Shown in pieces: positions 1-13,800 of a stretch of 63,196 nt of DNA. The DNA lies in the NCBI GenBank assembly GCA_900547975.1, contig URIX01000005.1:1-63196 (forward strand), read 5' to 3'. Every line of letters starts with the position of its first letter. Positions within the stretch are counted from its first letter, which is position 1. The DNA is from an uncultured Eubacteriales bacterium (GTDB lineage: Bacteria; Bacillota; Clostridia; Christensenellales; CAG-917). Under the pieces are notes generated by a model. It worked only from the letters and a program-made list of their open reading frames with translations. It ran no database searches and had not been told where the DNA came from. A program made the translations under genes and the position numbers.

Positions 1-290
1 AGGTATCGTCCTCTCATTATGCCACTCGTTCACGGGCGAAAAAAATCCACACTCGCCCGTTCACTTGTACTAATCGTCAAGTTCGGCGCTCATAGGCTCG
101 CCGCCTTGCGGCTCGTGTTCCGTCTTCAAAAAGGCAGAGTAGTTGTATAAGAACACCTTGAACGAGTGAGCGTTAAAAAAGTCCGCGATATAATCGCGGA
201 CGGCGGTTTTATTTCGTCTTCGAACGGGCAGATTCCGTGTAAGAGTAGTCTTCGAACAAGTTTTCGTTTCGGGTGCGGGTGTCCCGCCCT
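1..290 (+). repeat. MITE-like dispersed repeat, copy 1 (5' end outside window)
   Basis: Positions 4-110 match the copy at 45,644-45,763 almost base for base (CGTTCACGGGCG, CTCGCCGCCTTGCGGCTCG). Positions 227-290 match the right part of the copy at 50,805-50,874 (ATTCCG.GT, GGGTGTCCC.CCC). Between them the block GTATAAGAAC..GAACGAGTG at about 144-174 is a second version of the same segment, so this copy carries an internal duplication. The right inverted repeat of the complete copy at 50,561-50,907 is missing; an AT-rich run of ATTATTA units follows at 291-323. Short ORFs here are noncoding shadows. Confidence 0.8.
181..201. other. Perfect hairpin inside repeat copy 1
   Basis: GTCCGCGAT-ATA-ATCGCGGAC is a perfect 9-bp stem with a 3-nt loop, preceded by an A run (175-180) and followed by GGCGGTTTTATTT. 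It could act as a weak terminator in the plus direction, but the T-run is separated from the stem by GGCGG. It is absent from the other repeat copies. Confidence 0.5.
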
Positions 291-339
291 CAATTATTAA
301 TTATTAATTATTCATTATTAATTTTTTCCTACGGAAAAA

Positions 340-1395
340 TCAAAACCCAAAGTTCCCTGGGGTGATAAACAAGCCGCTGATGAGACTCAATAGAGCGGCG
401 AGAAGAACGACGTGGACGACGTAGACAATGAGCGCGTGCTTGCCGAAGAAGCAGACCGCTTTTTCTATGCCTTTGGCAATCACGGTCGTGACTTTGCCTG
501 CGCCGAGCATAAAATTGAGGGTATTTATGGAAAAATCTCGCAGAGATTTCTTTTCGCTTTCGACGTTTGCGTAAAGTGCGTCGCAAGTCTTTTTGTAGAG
601 TGCTTTCGTAAGTTCGAAGCGAACGAGAGACAGCCGCTCATAGTAGAATAATTCGCCTATCAGCACGCCTGCGAAATAAAAGGCGGTGTAGGGTATGAGC
701 GTAAACAAATCGCCGGGTGAAAACTCGCTTTGCGAATAGAACGGCGACGGATTGCCCCAAAAGTCGTGCGGCGGAAATACGATTGCGAATATTTTGGGCG
801 TAGTCGCGGGCGGCGTATAGCAAAAATACAGACATAGCGTGACGATTATAAGCGCAATACTTGCGCCGACCATTGCCCATCTGTTGTCGCGCACCACGAA
901 CGATATGAGCGCATACAAGAGCATAGAAAAAGCGAGGAAATCGAGCACGCCGAACGCCACGAAAACGCCGTCGATGCCCATTTGATATTGCGCTATGTAC
1001 GAGCCGAGCGTGTAAATTAAAGCCACGACGAGCAGTTGCGCGCCGCGCTTTGCGTTGTTGCGCGAAAACGTGCAGGATATGCCCGAAATGGAAAAGAAAA
1101 CGAACAAAACTATCGGGTGAATTATATCTCTTACGCCGCTTGCGCATCCGCTCACCCAGTTGTAGCAAAAGGTCGTGAAAGCGTCGCCGACGCCTCTGCG
1201 AACAAAATCGCGTCCGTACCACTGCACTCCGAAATACGACCCGAGCAAAATTGCCAAATGGTCGAGAATCATAAGTAATACGCAAACACCTCGCAAAAAG
1301 TCGATTTCCCAAATGCGATTGCGTTTTCTTTTGGGAACGAGGGTGATTTGCACGTCGTCCGAGACGAGTGGATTTTTTTGTACGACCGATTGCAT
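340..1395 (-). CDS. HGSNAT_cat (DUF1624) family integral membrane acyltransferase-like protein
   Basis: A 351-residue polytopic membrane protein. The signature of the heparan-alpha-glucosaminide N-acetyltransferase catalytic family is near the N-terminus (RIWEIDFLRG followed by a hydrophobic helix with a conserved His, MILDHLAILLG). Roughly eight hydrophobic segments follow. Members are thought to move acetyl groups across the membrane to surface sugars, but bacterial substrates are mostly unknown, so the acceptor here is not predictable. The ATG at 1395 has no Shine-Dalgarno sequence, and a good promoter ends only about 6 nt upstream, which suggests a leaderless mRNA. It is divergent from the giant lipoprotein gene and separated from it by about 500 bp. 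A link to modification of that surface protein is only a positional guess. Confidence 0.8.
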   Translation of the reverse strand: MQSVVQKNPLVSDDVQITLVPKRKRNRIWEIDFLRGVCVLLMILDHLAILLGSYFGVQWYGRDFVRRGVGDAFTTFCYNWVSGCASGVRDIIHPIVLFVFFSISGISCTFSRNNAKRGAQLLVVALIYTLGSYIAQYQMGIDGVFVAFGVLDFLAFSMLLYALISFVVRDNRWAMVGASIALIIVTLCLYFCYTPPATTPKIFAIVFPPHDFWGNPSPFYSQSEFSPGDLFTLIPYTAFYFAGVLIGELFYYERLSLVRFELTKALYKKTCDALYANVESEKKSLRDFSINTLNFMLGAGKVTTVIAKGIEKAVCFFGKHALIVYVVHVVLLAALLSLISGLFITPGNFGF

Positions 1396-1401
1396 AAAAT
1401 G

Positions 1402-1431
1402 AATATAGCACTATTCTATATGCGCTGTCAA
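1402..1431 (-). promoter_or_regulatory. Promoter of the HGSNAT-like gene
   Basis: On the minus strand: -35 TTGACA (1426-1431), 18-bp spacer, -10 TATATT (1402-1407). The predicted transcription start falls at or within a base or two of the ATG at 1395, so little or no 5' leader is expected. Confidence 0.65.
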
Positions 1432-1806
1432 CGAACGGCGAGGTAAGCGAGGAAAGAGAGAAAATCAGCGCGGATAGATATGCGAATTTTGCATAATAAA
1501 AGCAAAATTTCGCGAAAATCGAAAAAAGAAAAATTTGAGGCGACGAAAAATTTTTTCAATGATTCTAACCGTGCGAAAAACGCGGACAAACGACAGTAAA
1601 AATATGGAAAACAATGCGATAGAATGTCGAAAAACGCAAGATTTGTGCGTATACGGCGACGAAAACCCGAAAACGCGGCGAAACAGGAAAAATTTGCCGC
1701 AGTGACGGCGCAAAAGCGCAAAAATCGAGCAAATTCCCCTACAAGTTGTGCTTTGAGAGTCGCTCTACCACAAGGTATAGTTAACGGCATTCTAACAAGA
1801 TATGTA
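1432..1806. other. Intergenic spacer between divergent promoters
   Basis: About 375 bp, A-rich on the plus strand. An open frame from 1624 runs into the giant gene, but it lies upstream of the giant gene's promoter and reads as basic low-complexity sequence, so it is not taken as coding. No RNA gene or clear operator was seen. Confidence 0.5.
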
Positions 1807-1835
1807 TTGACAAACGCGCGAAAAAAACGTATAAT
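1807..1835 (+). promoter_or_regulatory. Consensus sigma-A promoter of the giant lipoprotein gene
   Basis: -35 TTGACA (1807-1812), exactly 17 bp, -10 TATAAT (1830-1835): a perfect match to the vegetative consensus at both hexamers. The expected start near 1842 gives a leader of about 58 nt. This suggests strong, possibly constitutive, expression and argues against any translation start upstream of 1842. Confidence 0.85.
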
Positions 1836-1889
1836 TGACCTGTATAATAATCTACACATATGCGCTACACGCGTAAAGGCATATGTTTC

Positions 1890-1896
1890 GGAGGAG
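1890..1896 (+). promoter_or_regulatory. Ribosome binding site that fixes the giant gene start
   Basis: GGAGGAG lies directly upstream of ATG 1900 (5 nt from the GGAGG core). A second in-frame ATG at 1906 is less well spaced. Both give the same lipoprotein signal peptide. Confidence 0.85.
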
Positions 1897-1899
1897 ATT

Positions 1900-4800
1900 A
1901 TGAGAATGAGAAAGTTATCGCTCGTATTGATGCTCGTGCTGATCAGCGTTATGCTGTTCGGCCTCGTGGCGTGCAATCCGAAAACCGGCGGGGACATCGA
2001 TGCTCCCGTCATTCCTACGCCGTCGCCGGACAATCCGGACATCGACAACGCCACGTATATCGGCGCGCAGGATTTCTGGAACGCTTTCAAGGCCGCCGCT
2101 CTTAACGAAGCGGGTGCGGAAAAAGACAAGCGTTACATAAGGGTTGACACGGCATTCGTGATGGGCTTTTCCAAAGATTCGTCCGATTCGCTTGTCGTTG
2201 CTCGCTTTGCAGGGAACATCGATACGCTCGATGATTCGAACAGCGAAATACTCGTTGAATTCCGCAAGTTGGCAACCGAAATAAACGGCAGAACCGTCGA
2301 TCAAGACACCATCTGTACGATGGCTAAAAACGGCGAAGGAACTCTGCTTTTCGGCGCGTATTATTACGAAGGCAAACTTGTTGCGGATATGCGCGGAATC
2401 AAGAAGGGCGACGGCGTTCACGTCGTTTACACCGACACGATCGACATGACAAAATTCGTGTCGAGATTCAAAGACGCACTCGAACAACTCGATCTTTCCT
2501 CTGTTTTGTACGACACTTTGATGGGCTATGACATCGGCGGACTCGTCAATAGCCTTATCAAAATCGATATCGCGCATTTGACGGTCGAGCAGTTGCTCGT
2601 CAACGTATTGTTCGGCGCAAGCAAGGGCACGTGCGTTGACTACGGCAACGGACATCAAGTGTTGCGTATGCCTTGCGACCTCGGACTTATCGTCAGCATA
2701 ATTCCGCTCGTTCAAGGTCTTATCCCCGAAAACATCATCGGACTCGTCAAGGACGTACTCGGTCTCGATTTGGGCAAACTCGGCGCGCTCGCCGGTATGG
2801 CTCTTTATGTGGAAGCCGACATTATGAACGGCGCGCTTCAAGGCACGACGTTCGACATCGACGTAAATCTCAACTCTTACGGCGTTGAGGGCGTCGAAGA
2901 AAAGTACGGCACGTTCCAGTCCGAATTCGGCATTAAACTCGGCTACGCGAAAGCAGACTTTGCGGGTGCCCCCGACCTCGACTTAGTCGGCAGTGAAGAA
3001 AAGCCGGGACTTCTCAAAAATCGCAACGAAAAGAACACCGCTCGTCAAGACGGTGAAAAATCCCTTTACGACGCCGTAAACGAAAGTGCGGAAAAATATT
3101 CTTTCCTCACTCTCGACGGCGCAATCACTCTCACTCTCAACTTCAACGAAAAGAAAGTGTCTATCGACAACGTGATAGGCTCTTTCGGCACTCTCATTTC
3201 AAATCTTCTCACAAAAAATCTCGACCCCGCAATGCTCGAAGCGCTCAAACCGTTGTTTGCAAAAGAAATAGATTTTGCCAGCGGCACGGTTAAACTCACA
3301 ATCAAACTTCAAGCAGACATCAACACCAGAGACGCAAAAAAGACAAGACTCGCAGCGGAAATTCTCGGCAGTAACGGCGCAAAACGCTTAACGGCTTACT
3401 ACACCGGCGAGAAAGAAGGAGTGTACATCGACGCAAGCGGCTTGCTCGGTTACAACGGAACGAAGTTCAAAATCGACGACATCAACGTCAATGAACTCTT
3501 GAACAGCCTTGTCGACAAAGTGTTTGAAACCATCAAAGGCGCAATCGACGGCCTCAAAGGCGGCGCAACCGCTCAAAACATTCAACAAGCGTTTGTAGAC
3601 AACGGCGAAATCGTCATTCAACACGGCGCGTATTCTGCGGCGGAAGGCGACGGCTCTGTCGACGTCTTGTCCCTCGTAAGTATGATTCTCGACCATATTA
3701 ACGTCAATATGGACGGAAATATCTTCAATATCAGGGACATAAGCGTAGATTTGTCGAGAGATATTCTCGACACAATCTTCTCGCTTGTGTTTACAGGCGA
3801 TAACGCAGGTGCGGACATCCCCATCACAGGCGCATTGCTCAAATACGTCAACAACGGCGCGCAACAAAACAAGAACCTCACTTTGAGTGCGGAACTCGGT
3901 GTTCGCGAATATAACGAAGCAAACACCGAATACAGCCTCGCGCCGCTCATCGGTCTTGCGCTCGGCGTTGACATTACCTTTGGTAAAATCAACAATTTGC
4001 CCGACTTCGAGGCAACGTTTGAAAAACTCGAGAGCGAACTTGACCAAAACGAAGGCGCATATCTTCCCATCCTCAAAAACGGCGCGTTGAACACGGATTT
4101 GCTTCACGTCAACGTGTCGACGGGGCTTACCCTCGACATCGAAACCCTCAAAGGCGAACTCGCAAAGATCGAAGTCAATATGCCCGAGAAAGAAATCGGC
4201 ACGATGTTCAAGGGTATTTTGCTCAAAGCGTTGATCGAACTCGGAAACATCGACGGCGGTCTTAAACTCGACATAAACGCCGACATCGACCTTACCGGCG
4301 GTCTCGATACGAGCGCGATCCTCGATTTGCTTTTGAAATCTTCCGCAAAGATTGCGATTTCAAAACAATCCGACAACGAAGAAGTGCTTGCGCTCTATTT
4401 GCAAGACGGTTGGGTGTATCTCAAAGCGGACCTTCTTTGCATAAGCGTTAAACAAATCAAACTTAATGTCAGAGAACTTATCGATATGCTCGGAAAGAGT
4501 TCGAACGATTCGTCGAGCAATCAGGCGCTCGTCGCAGATGAAAAAGAAGACGGCAAAGACGGAATGGACATCAATGCCGTTCTCGGCTTCGTGGCAGGTA
4601 TCATCGACGGATTCAAACTCGGCAATCACGCCCTCGAAGTCGTCCTTGTTTCCAACCTCTTTGAACAAGTCCTCGGACTTCTCAACATCGACGGCGTTAA
4701 GATTGAATTTGCAAGCACCGAATTCGACGGCGGAATCCGCATTGCTCTCAACGACGGACTCAATCTTCCCGAACTTCAACTCGGCGTGTTCGTGTCTTTG

Positions 4801-7800
4801 GGCAACAACGTCAACCTCGACTTGTCCATCAACGGTTTGTCCGCAGGTTTGAACGATAAAGCGAATGACTATTTGTTGAAAGACAATCGTCAAAGCGACG
4901 ATTTCACCGAAATTCTCGAATATCCCTTCCTCGGACTCGACCTCACGCTCGGTCTTAACGTCACGGCGGACCAAGGCGCGAGAGAACTCGTGTTCGGCGA
5001 AGGTAAGTACTGGCTCGATTCTAACGGACAGTACGTCGAAATCGAAAAAACGCCCGTTCCCGACGGATACACCGGCAAACTTTATTACAAGGATTCCGAC
5101 GGCATATATCAAGAAGAAAATATAACCAAAGCGACTCTCGCATTCGACGAACCGCTTAATCTCAACTACGAGTTGCGCATCGCGGGGCAACTCGACCTTT
5201 CGCCTATCGTCGAATACTTGCTCGGCGCGACCCAAATCAATACAAAGGGCAACGTCAGCGAGTTGATGATTGAACTTACGGGCAAAAAGACAAGCGACAT
5301 CGGCGGTCAAGCGACTGCCGAACGCAAAGTTTTGCTCGGACTTTATTACACGGGCGGTTCGCTCTATATCGACGCGAGCAACTTTGGTGTGGATAAGGTC
5401 AGAACGGACGTTGATCTCTATGAGATCATACTTGCATTGCTCGCAAAAGACTCGACCGTCGTTGTCAACGGCGCAAAGGGTACGGAAGCAATGACGGCGG
5501 AAGATAACGACCAAAACGACGCCGCTGCGAGAAAGGCGCTTGCGCTCGATATTATCGCAACGCTTTCTTCCGACAACGTTAAGTTGCAAATCGCAAAGGG
5601 CTTGACCGACATCCTTTATCAACTCATCGGAATCGACGCAAGCGACATCACTGCTTGGGCGCAAATCGCTTGGGCAAACGTAAAGGATAAATTCGACAAC
5701 AAACCCGTCCGTATCGCACTTGACGTCAACAACGACGCAGGTCAACAAATCGGCGGTGCGGAAATCTATATCGGCACGACCGTAAAAGGAGAAAACGGCG
5801 AAACTCTCAGCCCGCTCAAACTCGAAATCGGCGGCGACGCTGTCGAACCTATCAAAATTGTACGCGACGGACAAAAAATGCAAGAAATGGCGTCCTACGT
5901 CCAAAGCGAAGGCAACGTGTTCGGGGATATAGACTTGTTCAACGACTACGGCGACGTCACCATTCCCAGCATTTACGCCGAAATTCAAGGCACGTTCACG
6001 GTCGGCGCGCTTCAAGGCAACAAGTCTTGGACGGTCGGCGAATGGATTGCGACCTTCCTTGACGACAGCAATCCCGAACTCAATTCGTTCATAAGACAAC
6101 TTCTTCTCACCTACAAAGTGCCTGTCGAAGCGGGCGCAAACATCGGATTCCGCATTGCGCTCAACGCACATCTCAATCCCGACGTTCCCGTTGACCTCAC
6201 TCAAAACGTAGTGTTCAAGAAGTATGAAAATTCAAAACTCGCAGACCTCGCAAAATATGTCGAAGTCTACAAACTCAACGGCACGAAATACGTCCTTCTC
6301 ACCGACGAGGAACGCACGACGTTCGACGGCGACGTATACCTCAAACAATACGTTGCGGGCGGCATTGCGCTCGCCGAAGTGACAGACCTCAATTACAGAG
6401 GCGAAGGCTACGTCCTCGTTGACGGCAACTACGTCAAAATCAAAGTCACGGACGAAAATCAAGAACAATACGCAAACGACAAAATTTACACCGCGGCAAG
6501 TTTGCTCGACATCGCGTACATCGCGTCTCACAGCGACGTCGCAATCGAAATCTACAACGAGAAAATAACTCTTGTCGACAAGATGTCCAATGCGGAAAAA
6601 CTCGAACACGTTATCCTCGCGTTGCGTTTGCAAAGCACGGGTGAAAATGCGCAAGGTCAAGCGGTAAGCACGGTTTACCTCGATTTGAGCAACGACTTCC
6701 ACCTTGCTTTGACCAACATCGATCTCGGCGCATTGCTCGGCGGATTGATTAAGGGCGGCGACAAAGACGGGAAAAACGGCACGGCAACGGCGAGCGCGGA
6801 CGGCGGAATCGACCTTATGGGTATTCTCGGCAAGGTGCTCGGCGGTATCATCGGCTATATCGGCGTAGACACCGAAGGTTTGCAAATCAACTTTGCGGAA
6901 GCACTCGTCGCAACCCTCGTGCAAATGCTCGCAGGCAAGCAAGTAGACCCCGAAAAGTTCATCAAACTCAATTCGGACAGAAGTTATCTCGCATTTGCGT
7001 GGAAAAACGATTATAAACTCGAACTCAACCTTCAAATCGACCCCGTATACGTCGGATTCGAACTCAGTTCCGTCAAACTCGCACTCGGCAAAAAGGGCGG
7101 TGTTTTGCCCGAAGATTTCGACCCGAACGTATACACGACGGCTGAAAATCTCAGCACGCTTTCTCTCAATGTAGATCTCGGGCTCGACTTGCAACTCAAA
7201 GGACAAGACGAGCAAGTACGACTTGAAAAATACCTCGATTTGTTCATTGCGGATCTTGGTATAAAACTGGGAATCGATATGTTCGACGATATCGAATATA
7301 ATATCGGATTGAGCCTCGGCGCAAATCTTGCACTCAACGAGCCGAACGATAGCAATATTGTTCTTGAAGTTAAAAATAAAATAACAAATAAGAATATATT
7401 AGCGTTTTACGTCGAAGGTCAGAACATTTATTTGGACTTCGGAAGCCTTGGACGTCAACCCGTTTATCTCGAAGGAACAAACCTTTGCGACGAGATTTGC
7501 AAGTATGTTATCGGCTTGCTCGGCAACCTCGATTCAATCGTTAAAAACGGTGCGTCCGTCGCAGCGGACGAAGTCGTCGCAAACAGCGCGGACGAGCAAA
7601 TGCAACTCGTTCTCGACATCACGGACGGCAAACTCGGCGCACTCGTTATGCAAAACGTCCTCGTAGGACTTATTGCTGCACTCACGTCGAAAGACGGCAG
7701 TACGGATATTGCGAACATCATCGAAAAACTCGACCTCGACATTTCCGTCGGCGTTGACTTGCAACTCGACCCGTCTATCGCAATAGACGTTAACGTTGAC

Positions 7801-10800
7801 AGCAAACTCATCGCACTCGGCGTGAGCGTTGAAAACATCGACGTTGCAACCGGAACGAATAGCAACGCATATGCGGCAATCCGCGAAAAAGCGCAAAAGG
7901 GTATCAGAGGCGACGATAAGTTCGTCCTTCTCACAAACGACGAAAAGGCAACTTACGAGGGCAAGAGATACAACAAAGACGGCGACAAGTTCGTCGAAGC
8001 GGAAAACGGCGATTACAGAGGTTACTACACCGAGATGTCCAATGCGCACATCATCGAAGTCGACCTCAGTTTGATCGTTGATTACTATGCAAGCGCAACT
8101 TACACTCTCGTCACCGACCAAAGAGCACTCGAAACACAATCGCCGCTCGATAGATATTCGTACAGCAAGAACGAGCAAAGATTCGTGCAAGACCCCAACG
8201 GCACTTACGTCCGCGAAGGTTTTGCGTTCGACAAATTGCTCGATTTCGTGCTCAATATGGACGGTTTGCAAAGCATTCTTGCAACGATGCTTCCGCAAAT
8301 CCGTATCAACACCGACAATGAGGAAGTCAGATTCGACGTGCTAAAAGACAAGTTCAGCGTCGGCGATTTACTCAAACGTTTGGGACTCAACCTCGTGCTT
8401 TCCGACAAGATGGACGACGGCTTCAAACTCGACATAAAGGCAAGACTTAATCTCCAAAAGATAGGTATGGAAGACATGTCGAAGATTGACTGGAAGAATC
8501 TCAATCTTGACATCGACACCATTCTCAAAGGCTTGGAAGCGTACGTCGGAATCGACTTCGATTACGAACACGAAGGCACCAACGCCAAAATCGGCATATA
8601 TCTCGAAGACGGCATAGTGTTTGTCGATATGGACGGCATTGGCGGTCCGCGCGTACAAGTGGGCCTTATCGACTTGCTTGAAAAACTCGGCATTGCGCTC
8701 GGCACAAGCAGTTCGAACAGCGAAGCAAGCACGGCGGCGGATACGACAGACGGCTCCGACGCGACAGATTCGGACAAGACAAACGACAAGGTCAGCGTCG
8801 GTCAAATCCTCAATATGATCGTTTCCAAGATCGTACTTGCAGGCAAGCCGTGGATAATCGGCGGCAACACCAATAGAATTGACCAACTCGGCGTATTCGT
8901 GCGCGCAAACTTCATCAACGACTTGTTCTCGATGTTGTTAAAGACGGCAATAAATTCCGAAAACACGGTTGTGGACGAATCTCAAAGCGGTTTGTTCATT
9001 TATCCGCAAACAGACAAGTTTGCATACTGTGGCGTTGACGAAGCACTCGCTTTGCAACTCAAACTCGCTCTTGCAAACAAGAAAGACCCGATCGATCGCG
9101 AAACGGGCGAACTTTCTTCAAAATCTCAATACCTTATCGACCTCAATCTCGGACTTGACGCCAAAGTCGGACTTGTCAGCGTAGATACCAACTATCAACC
9201 GCTTCTCGACAACGACGAAAAACTCGAATTCATCTCGCTTGACGACTACATCGAAAACATCGTCAAACTCTCGGGCGGATTCCTTGGCGAAAATTATCAG
9301 AGAGAAACGAGTCTCAAAGACAATGCAATCTACTATGCCTTTGACAAAGACGACAACGGCGAATACTTGCTCAAGACGGGTATGTACCGCAAGCCCAACT
9401 TCACGGTTGACGCAAACGGCACGTACGTTCTCGGCGAAGACGGCGAATACAGACTCATAAACGACGGCGAAACTCTGCCCGAAGGCACGAAGCGTTACGC
9501 AAAAGAAGACCTCACCGGCGTTCAAATGTATTCTCGCTCTTACGCAACCGTAAAAACGGGCGAGGACGGCAAGCAATACGCATACACCGTCAAATATGAC
9601 GTCGATCCCGACGGCGTATATGTCTATGATGCCGAAAACGACGTCTACGTCAACAAGAACGACGCTTCCGCACCCGAAAGCAACACGTTCTATTCGAGAG
9701 TCGATAATCCGATTACCGTCACCGAAAAGGATGCAGACGGCAAAGAAACGACTCGCCACGCTCTTGCAAGCGAAGTCAAACTCTACAACAAGTGCGGGAA
9801 GACCGCATATCAAGATCAAAACGTTTCTTTGAGCGTAAGCGGCTTGATTTACTTCAATTCCGCAAGCGCGGAAGTCGTCAATGCGGGCGGCTTGCTTCCT
9901 AACGCGTTCCGCGATATGATCATCAACTTGCAAACGATGGCGGCATTCAACGCGGGCGTCGGTTTGAGAGTCTCCGCAAACATTGACCTTGCGGCACTCG
10001 ATTTGCAAGGACTTGCATCCGGCGGCACGTTCGGCGACTTTATCAATAACAGCGATTTGAGCAAAGTGGAACTCGCAATCGAATTCCTCGAAGTTGACGA
10101 CAAGGGCTACTTTGTAAAATACGACACGGCAAATGGCACGGACAACGGCAACGAAAAAGTGCTCGGCGGTATGTATTTGAGCGGCGGTACGTTCTATCTC
10201 GACCTCACGGGCATGGTTTCAACTGCCGAAAACTACTCCAAGATCGAAAACTTTGTTGATTTTGCAAAGAAAGTAATTGAGAAATTCAACAAGAAAGACG
10301 ACAAAGAAAACGGCGCGCAAACGGCAAGCGACGAAGCGGAAACTCGTTCGAGCCAACGCGACGCGGTTTTGTTGCTCGCATACAGCGACGCTCAATTCCA
10401 AATTCAAATCACAAAAGCGTTGATCGCTTTCGTGCTTAAAATGTTTATGCCCGATCTCGGCTCCCTCGAAGAAGTGTTTGACGTGTTCAACATCTCGTTG
10501 GGCGTTGATATCGGTCAACCCGTTTACAAGAGCGTGAAAGAATTAGCAGCGACCGATCCGGATCTGTATGCGAAATTCCAAAACGAGTATAAGGGCGACA
10601 GATATCGCAAGTACGAAACCGAAGATTTAAGCCAAAAAGCGGACACCGACACTTACTACGTCGCAGGCAACGCATACTATCTTGCAAGCACGACAAAAGT
10701 TTACGAAGTGACGGTTGATGGCGAGAATGTCACCCCCGTCGACGGCGAGAGGTTGAGATTTGCGGACGGCAACTTGGAAGCGGGCAAGACCTACGCAGTG

Positions 10801-13800
10801 CTCGAAAACGGCGTGTACGTAGTGATTGCAAACAAAGTTCAAGGCAAGTACGTCCATCCAAACGCAAACTACTATGCGAAAGTGGAAGGAAATACCGACC
10901 CCGTAAGTTTGCGCAGTTACAGAATGTACAGAAGAACGGACGGCGTTGAAAGCGTCACCGATACGTACATCGAAGGCGACACCTATATCCGCTACAACGG
11001 CGAAGAAAGACAAATCGAAGAATTGAGATCTCGTTTGTTCGGCTACGTCAAGGACGAAAACGGCGATTATTACAGAACGATCGACCTCTACAACAAAATA
11101 AGCGATTACTACATCGGACTCGACGCTGCAATCGGTTGCGTGAATATGGGTCTCAAACTCGGCGGAATCGAATTAGGTTTCGGCGCAGGCGAGGAATTGC
11201 TCCCGGCATACATCCGCGACGGCAAAGCGCACTCCTGTTTCGACAACGGCAAGGAAATCGAGTACACCGACGAAACCAAGAATTCGTACACCTTCGAAGA
11301 TATCCCGACAAATATGTTCTACGACACCATCATCACGGTGGGCTTCTCGGTTGAACTCGAACTCGGTGTTACGGAAGGCAAACTCGACTTCGGTAAGATT
11401 TTGAGCAGTATAATCGGCGACCTCACGGGCGTCGTGGTCGAAATGCCCTCAACCGCGAAGGGTTATTCTTCCGCACACTTCAGACTCGACGTGTCGCTTA
11501 TGGTTGACATCTACGACCTCACCAAGTCCGAACTCAAAATCGAACTCATCAACATGACCGAAACGGGTTACGAGAGTTTGTGGCTTGGCGCATACTACGT
11601 CAACAACACGATTTACGTCAACCTCAAAGACGCGTTCAACATTCAAAAGTTCGCAATCGGCGGTCTTAACATCGCGGAAATTCTCAAAGACTACATCATC
11701 GACTTCGATTCGGATGACGAATACTTTGTTGCGGGCGGCTCGCAAACGGCTTCCACGAGCGAAGCGTTTGTGGCAAGCGGCGCACAATCGAGCGCAGTCG
11801 ACCTCAGCGACAAAGAACTCGCTCTTTCGATACTCATCAACAGAGATTTGCTCACTTTGAAACTCGGCGACAAACTCTTTGACACCATCCTCGAATACAT
11901 CCCCGAAGATTTGCTCGGATTCGACATCAAAGACTTGTTCTATCAAGAAGTCAACGGCGGCTTGCAAGTCGAAATCAACACGTCCGACAGCATCAACCTT
12001 TCCGTTGACGTCGCGCTCGGTCTCGACGGCGACAGATACAACGCAGATTCCGAGTATGTTAAATTAACGGACGAAACAGCCAAAGCAGAACAAAACGAAA
12101 GCCTTGCAAACAAGGTCAACGGTTCTGCAAATTACTATGTCTTTAAGCAAAGCGACACAGGTCACTATGTCAAGAGCGGCAACTCTGTTCGCGCAATCAC
12201 GTCCAAAGAAGAAAACGACGTTAAAGCAGGCGACCGCTATGCCAAGTACAAAGTCCAAACGGACGAAGGCGTAAATGTTCCGTATCTTGTCGAGGTGCTC
12301 GACAACGGAAAGGGCGACGGCAGCGAAGTGCTCTCCAAGACTCATCTTCCGATGCTCGCAGTCGGCGAAGAATCGATTGTCATTTACAAGCACGTTGCGG
12401 GCGCGGTTGCAAACAAGTCCTACGTCGGCGACGGCGGCAAGTATGATATGACGCTCGAACTCGGACTTGCAATCAAGAATCTCGACGTTGCGTTCACCAA
12501 CTCTCGCACATACGTCCTCAGCGGCGACGAACTTGCAGAGTACACCAATATGGACGACGTAGACCGCTTTACGCTCAGCGAAACCATCGACATTACGACG
12601 CAATTCAAGAGCGGCACGGGCAATGACATCGATTTGAGCGCGGTGCTTCAAGCGTTCTTCCCGAGCCTCACCGCAGAGCAACTTCTCGTCATCAAGGCGC
12701 AAGCGGACGACGGCGGCGACGTAAATCGTTCCTTGCAACTTGTTTTGGACGTAGATATTCAAGTTGCGGCATTGCTTAACTTTATGCGTACCGAACTTGT
12801 CAAATACACCGACGACGACGATCAATTCGACGGTGATATGGACTTGTTCAAGGTTATCGAGTTGCTCAAAAAAGTGTTTGAAAAACTCAAAAAGAACACC
12901 GATAGTTTGACAAAACTCATCGCAGACATCGCAAGTTACGTCAACCTCAGCGTAAGACTTCAAACGAAGGGCGGCAACGATTCCGAATATCACGACATGC
13001 TCGGCATTTATATGGTGGGCGGCACGTTCGAGTTGCTCTCGGAAGAAGAAAAGACCAACGTCACGAGCGAGCATTACGTAGACCCGAGCGAGAGATTCGA
13101 CCACTACTTCGAAACGAAGAACGGCAGTTACTATCTCGACGAAACGACGGGCGAATACAACTACATAACTTCGGATGCGTTTGCGGGAACGAGATATTCC
13201 TACGATTCGAGTTATTGCTACAAGAACGAAAAGGGCAACTACAAGCGCGTAAACGGCGGCTTGTTCGTTGACCTCAGTTACTTCAACATTCCGTCCTTGC
13301 GCGTCGACGCAAACGAAATCAGAAAACTCGTGAGCGGCATCATTGCGCAAAGTTCGACGGAAGCAATGGCGGCGGCGGACGACACCCCCGATGACGGCGA
13401 GAAAGAAAAGATTTCGTTCCCGCTTGTCAAAGACGACAAGATACTCGGATATATCAGAACGTTTGCATACGGTTTGCAAATCACGTCGAGATACATCAAG
13501 GTGCTTGCAAACGCAGACTATATCAACAGCATTCTCTCTCTCGTAATGGGCGAGAACGCGATCCAATTCGACGACAGTAAGTTCGTCAACAAACCCAATG
13601 TCACGCTTTACACGGACAACACGAGATACTCTTACGAGAATGCGCAAGACGTTATCAACGAATTCAAGACCAAAGTAACGGGTCTCGACAAATCGTCGGA
13701 CGAGTACAAGAAGTACGCAAAAGAACTCGAAAGCACTCTCACCAAGTCCAAGTATTTGTTCGATATCGTTTCGTATACGGGCGAGGGCAATGAGAACAAA

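Noticed and set aside
291..323. Possible CRISPR-like or regulatory direct repeat (ATTATTA units)
   Set aside because: Short AT-rich slippage repeat without spacers; no CRISPR array or cas gene is present in the window.
1624..1899. 92-residue upstream extension of the giant protein
   Set aside because: It begins before a perfect promoter at 1807-1835, lacks an RBS and would bury the lipoprotein signal peptide inside the chain.
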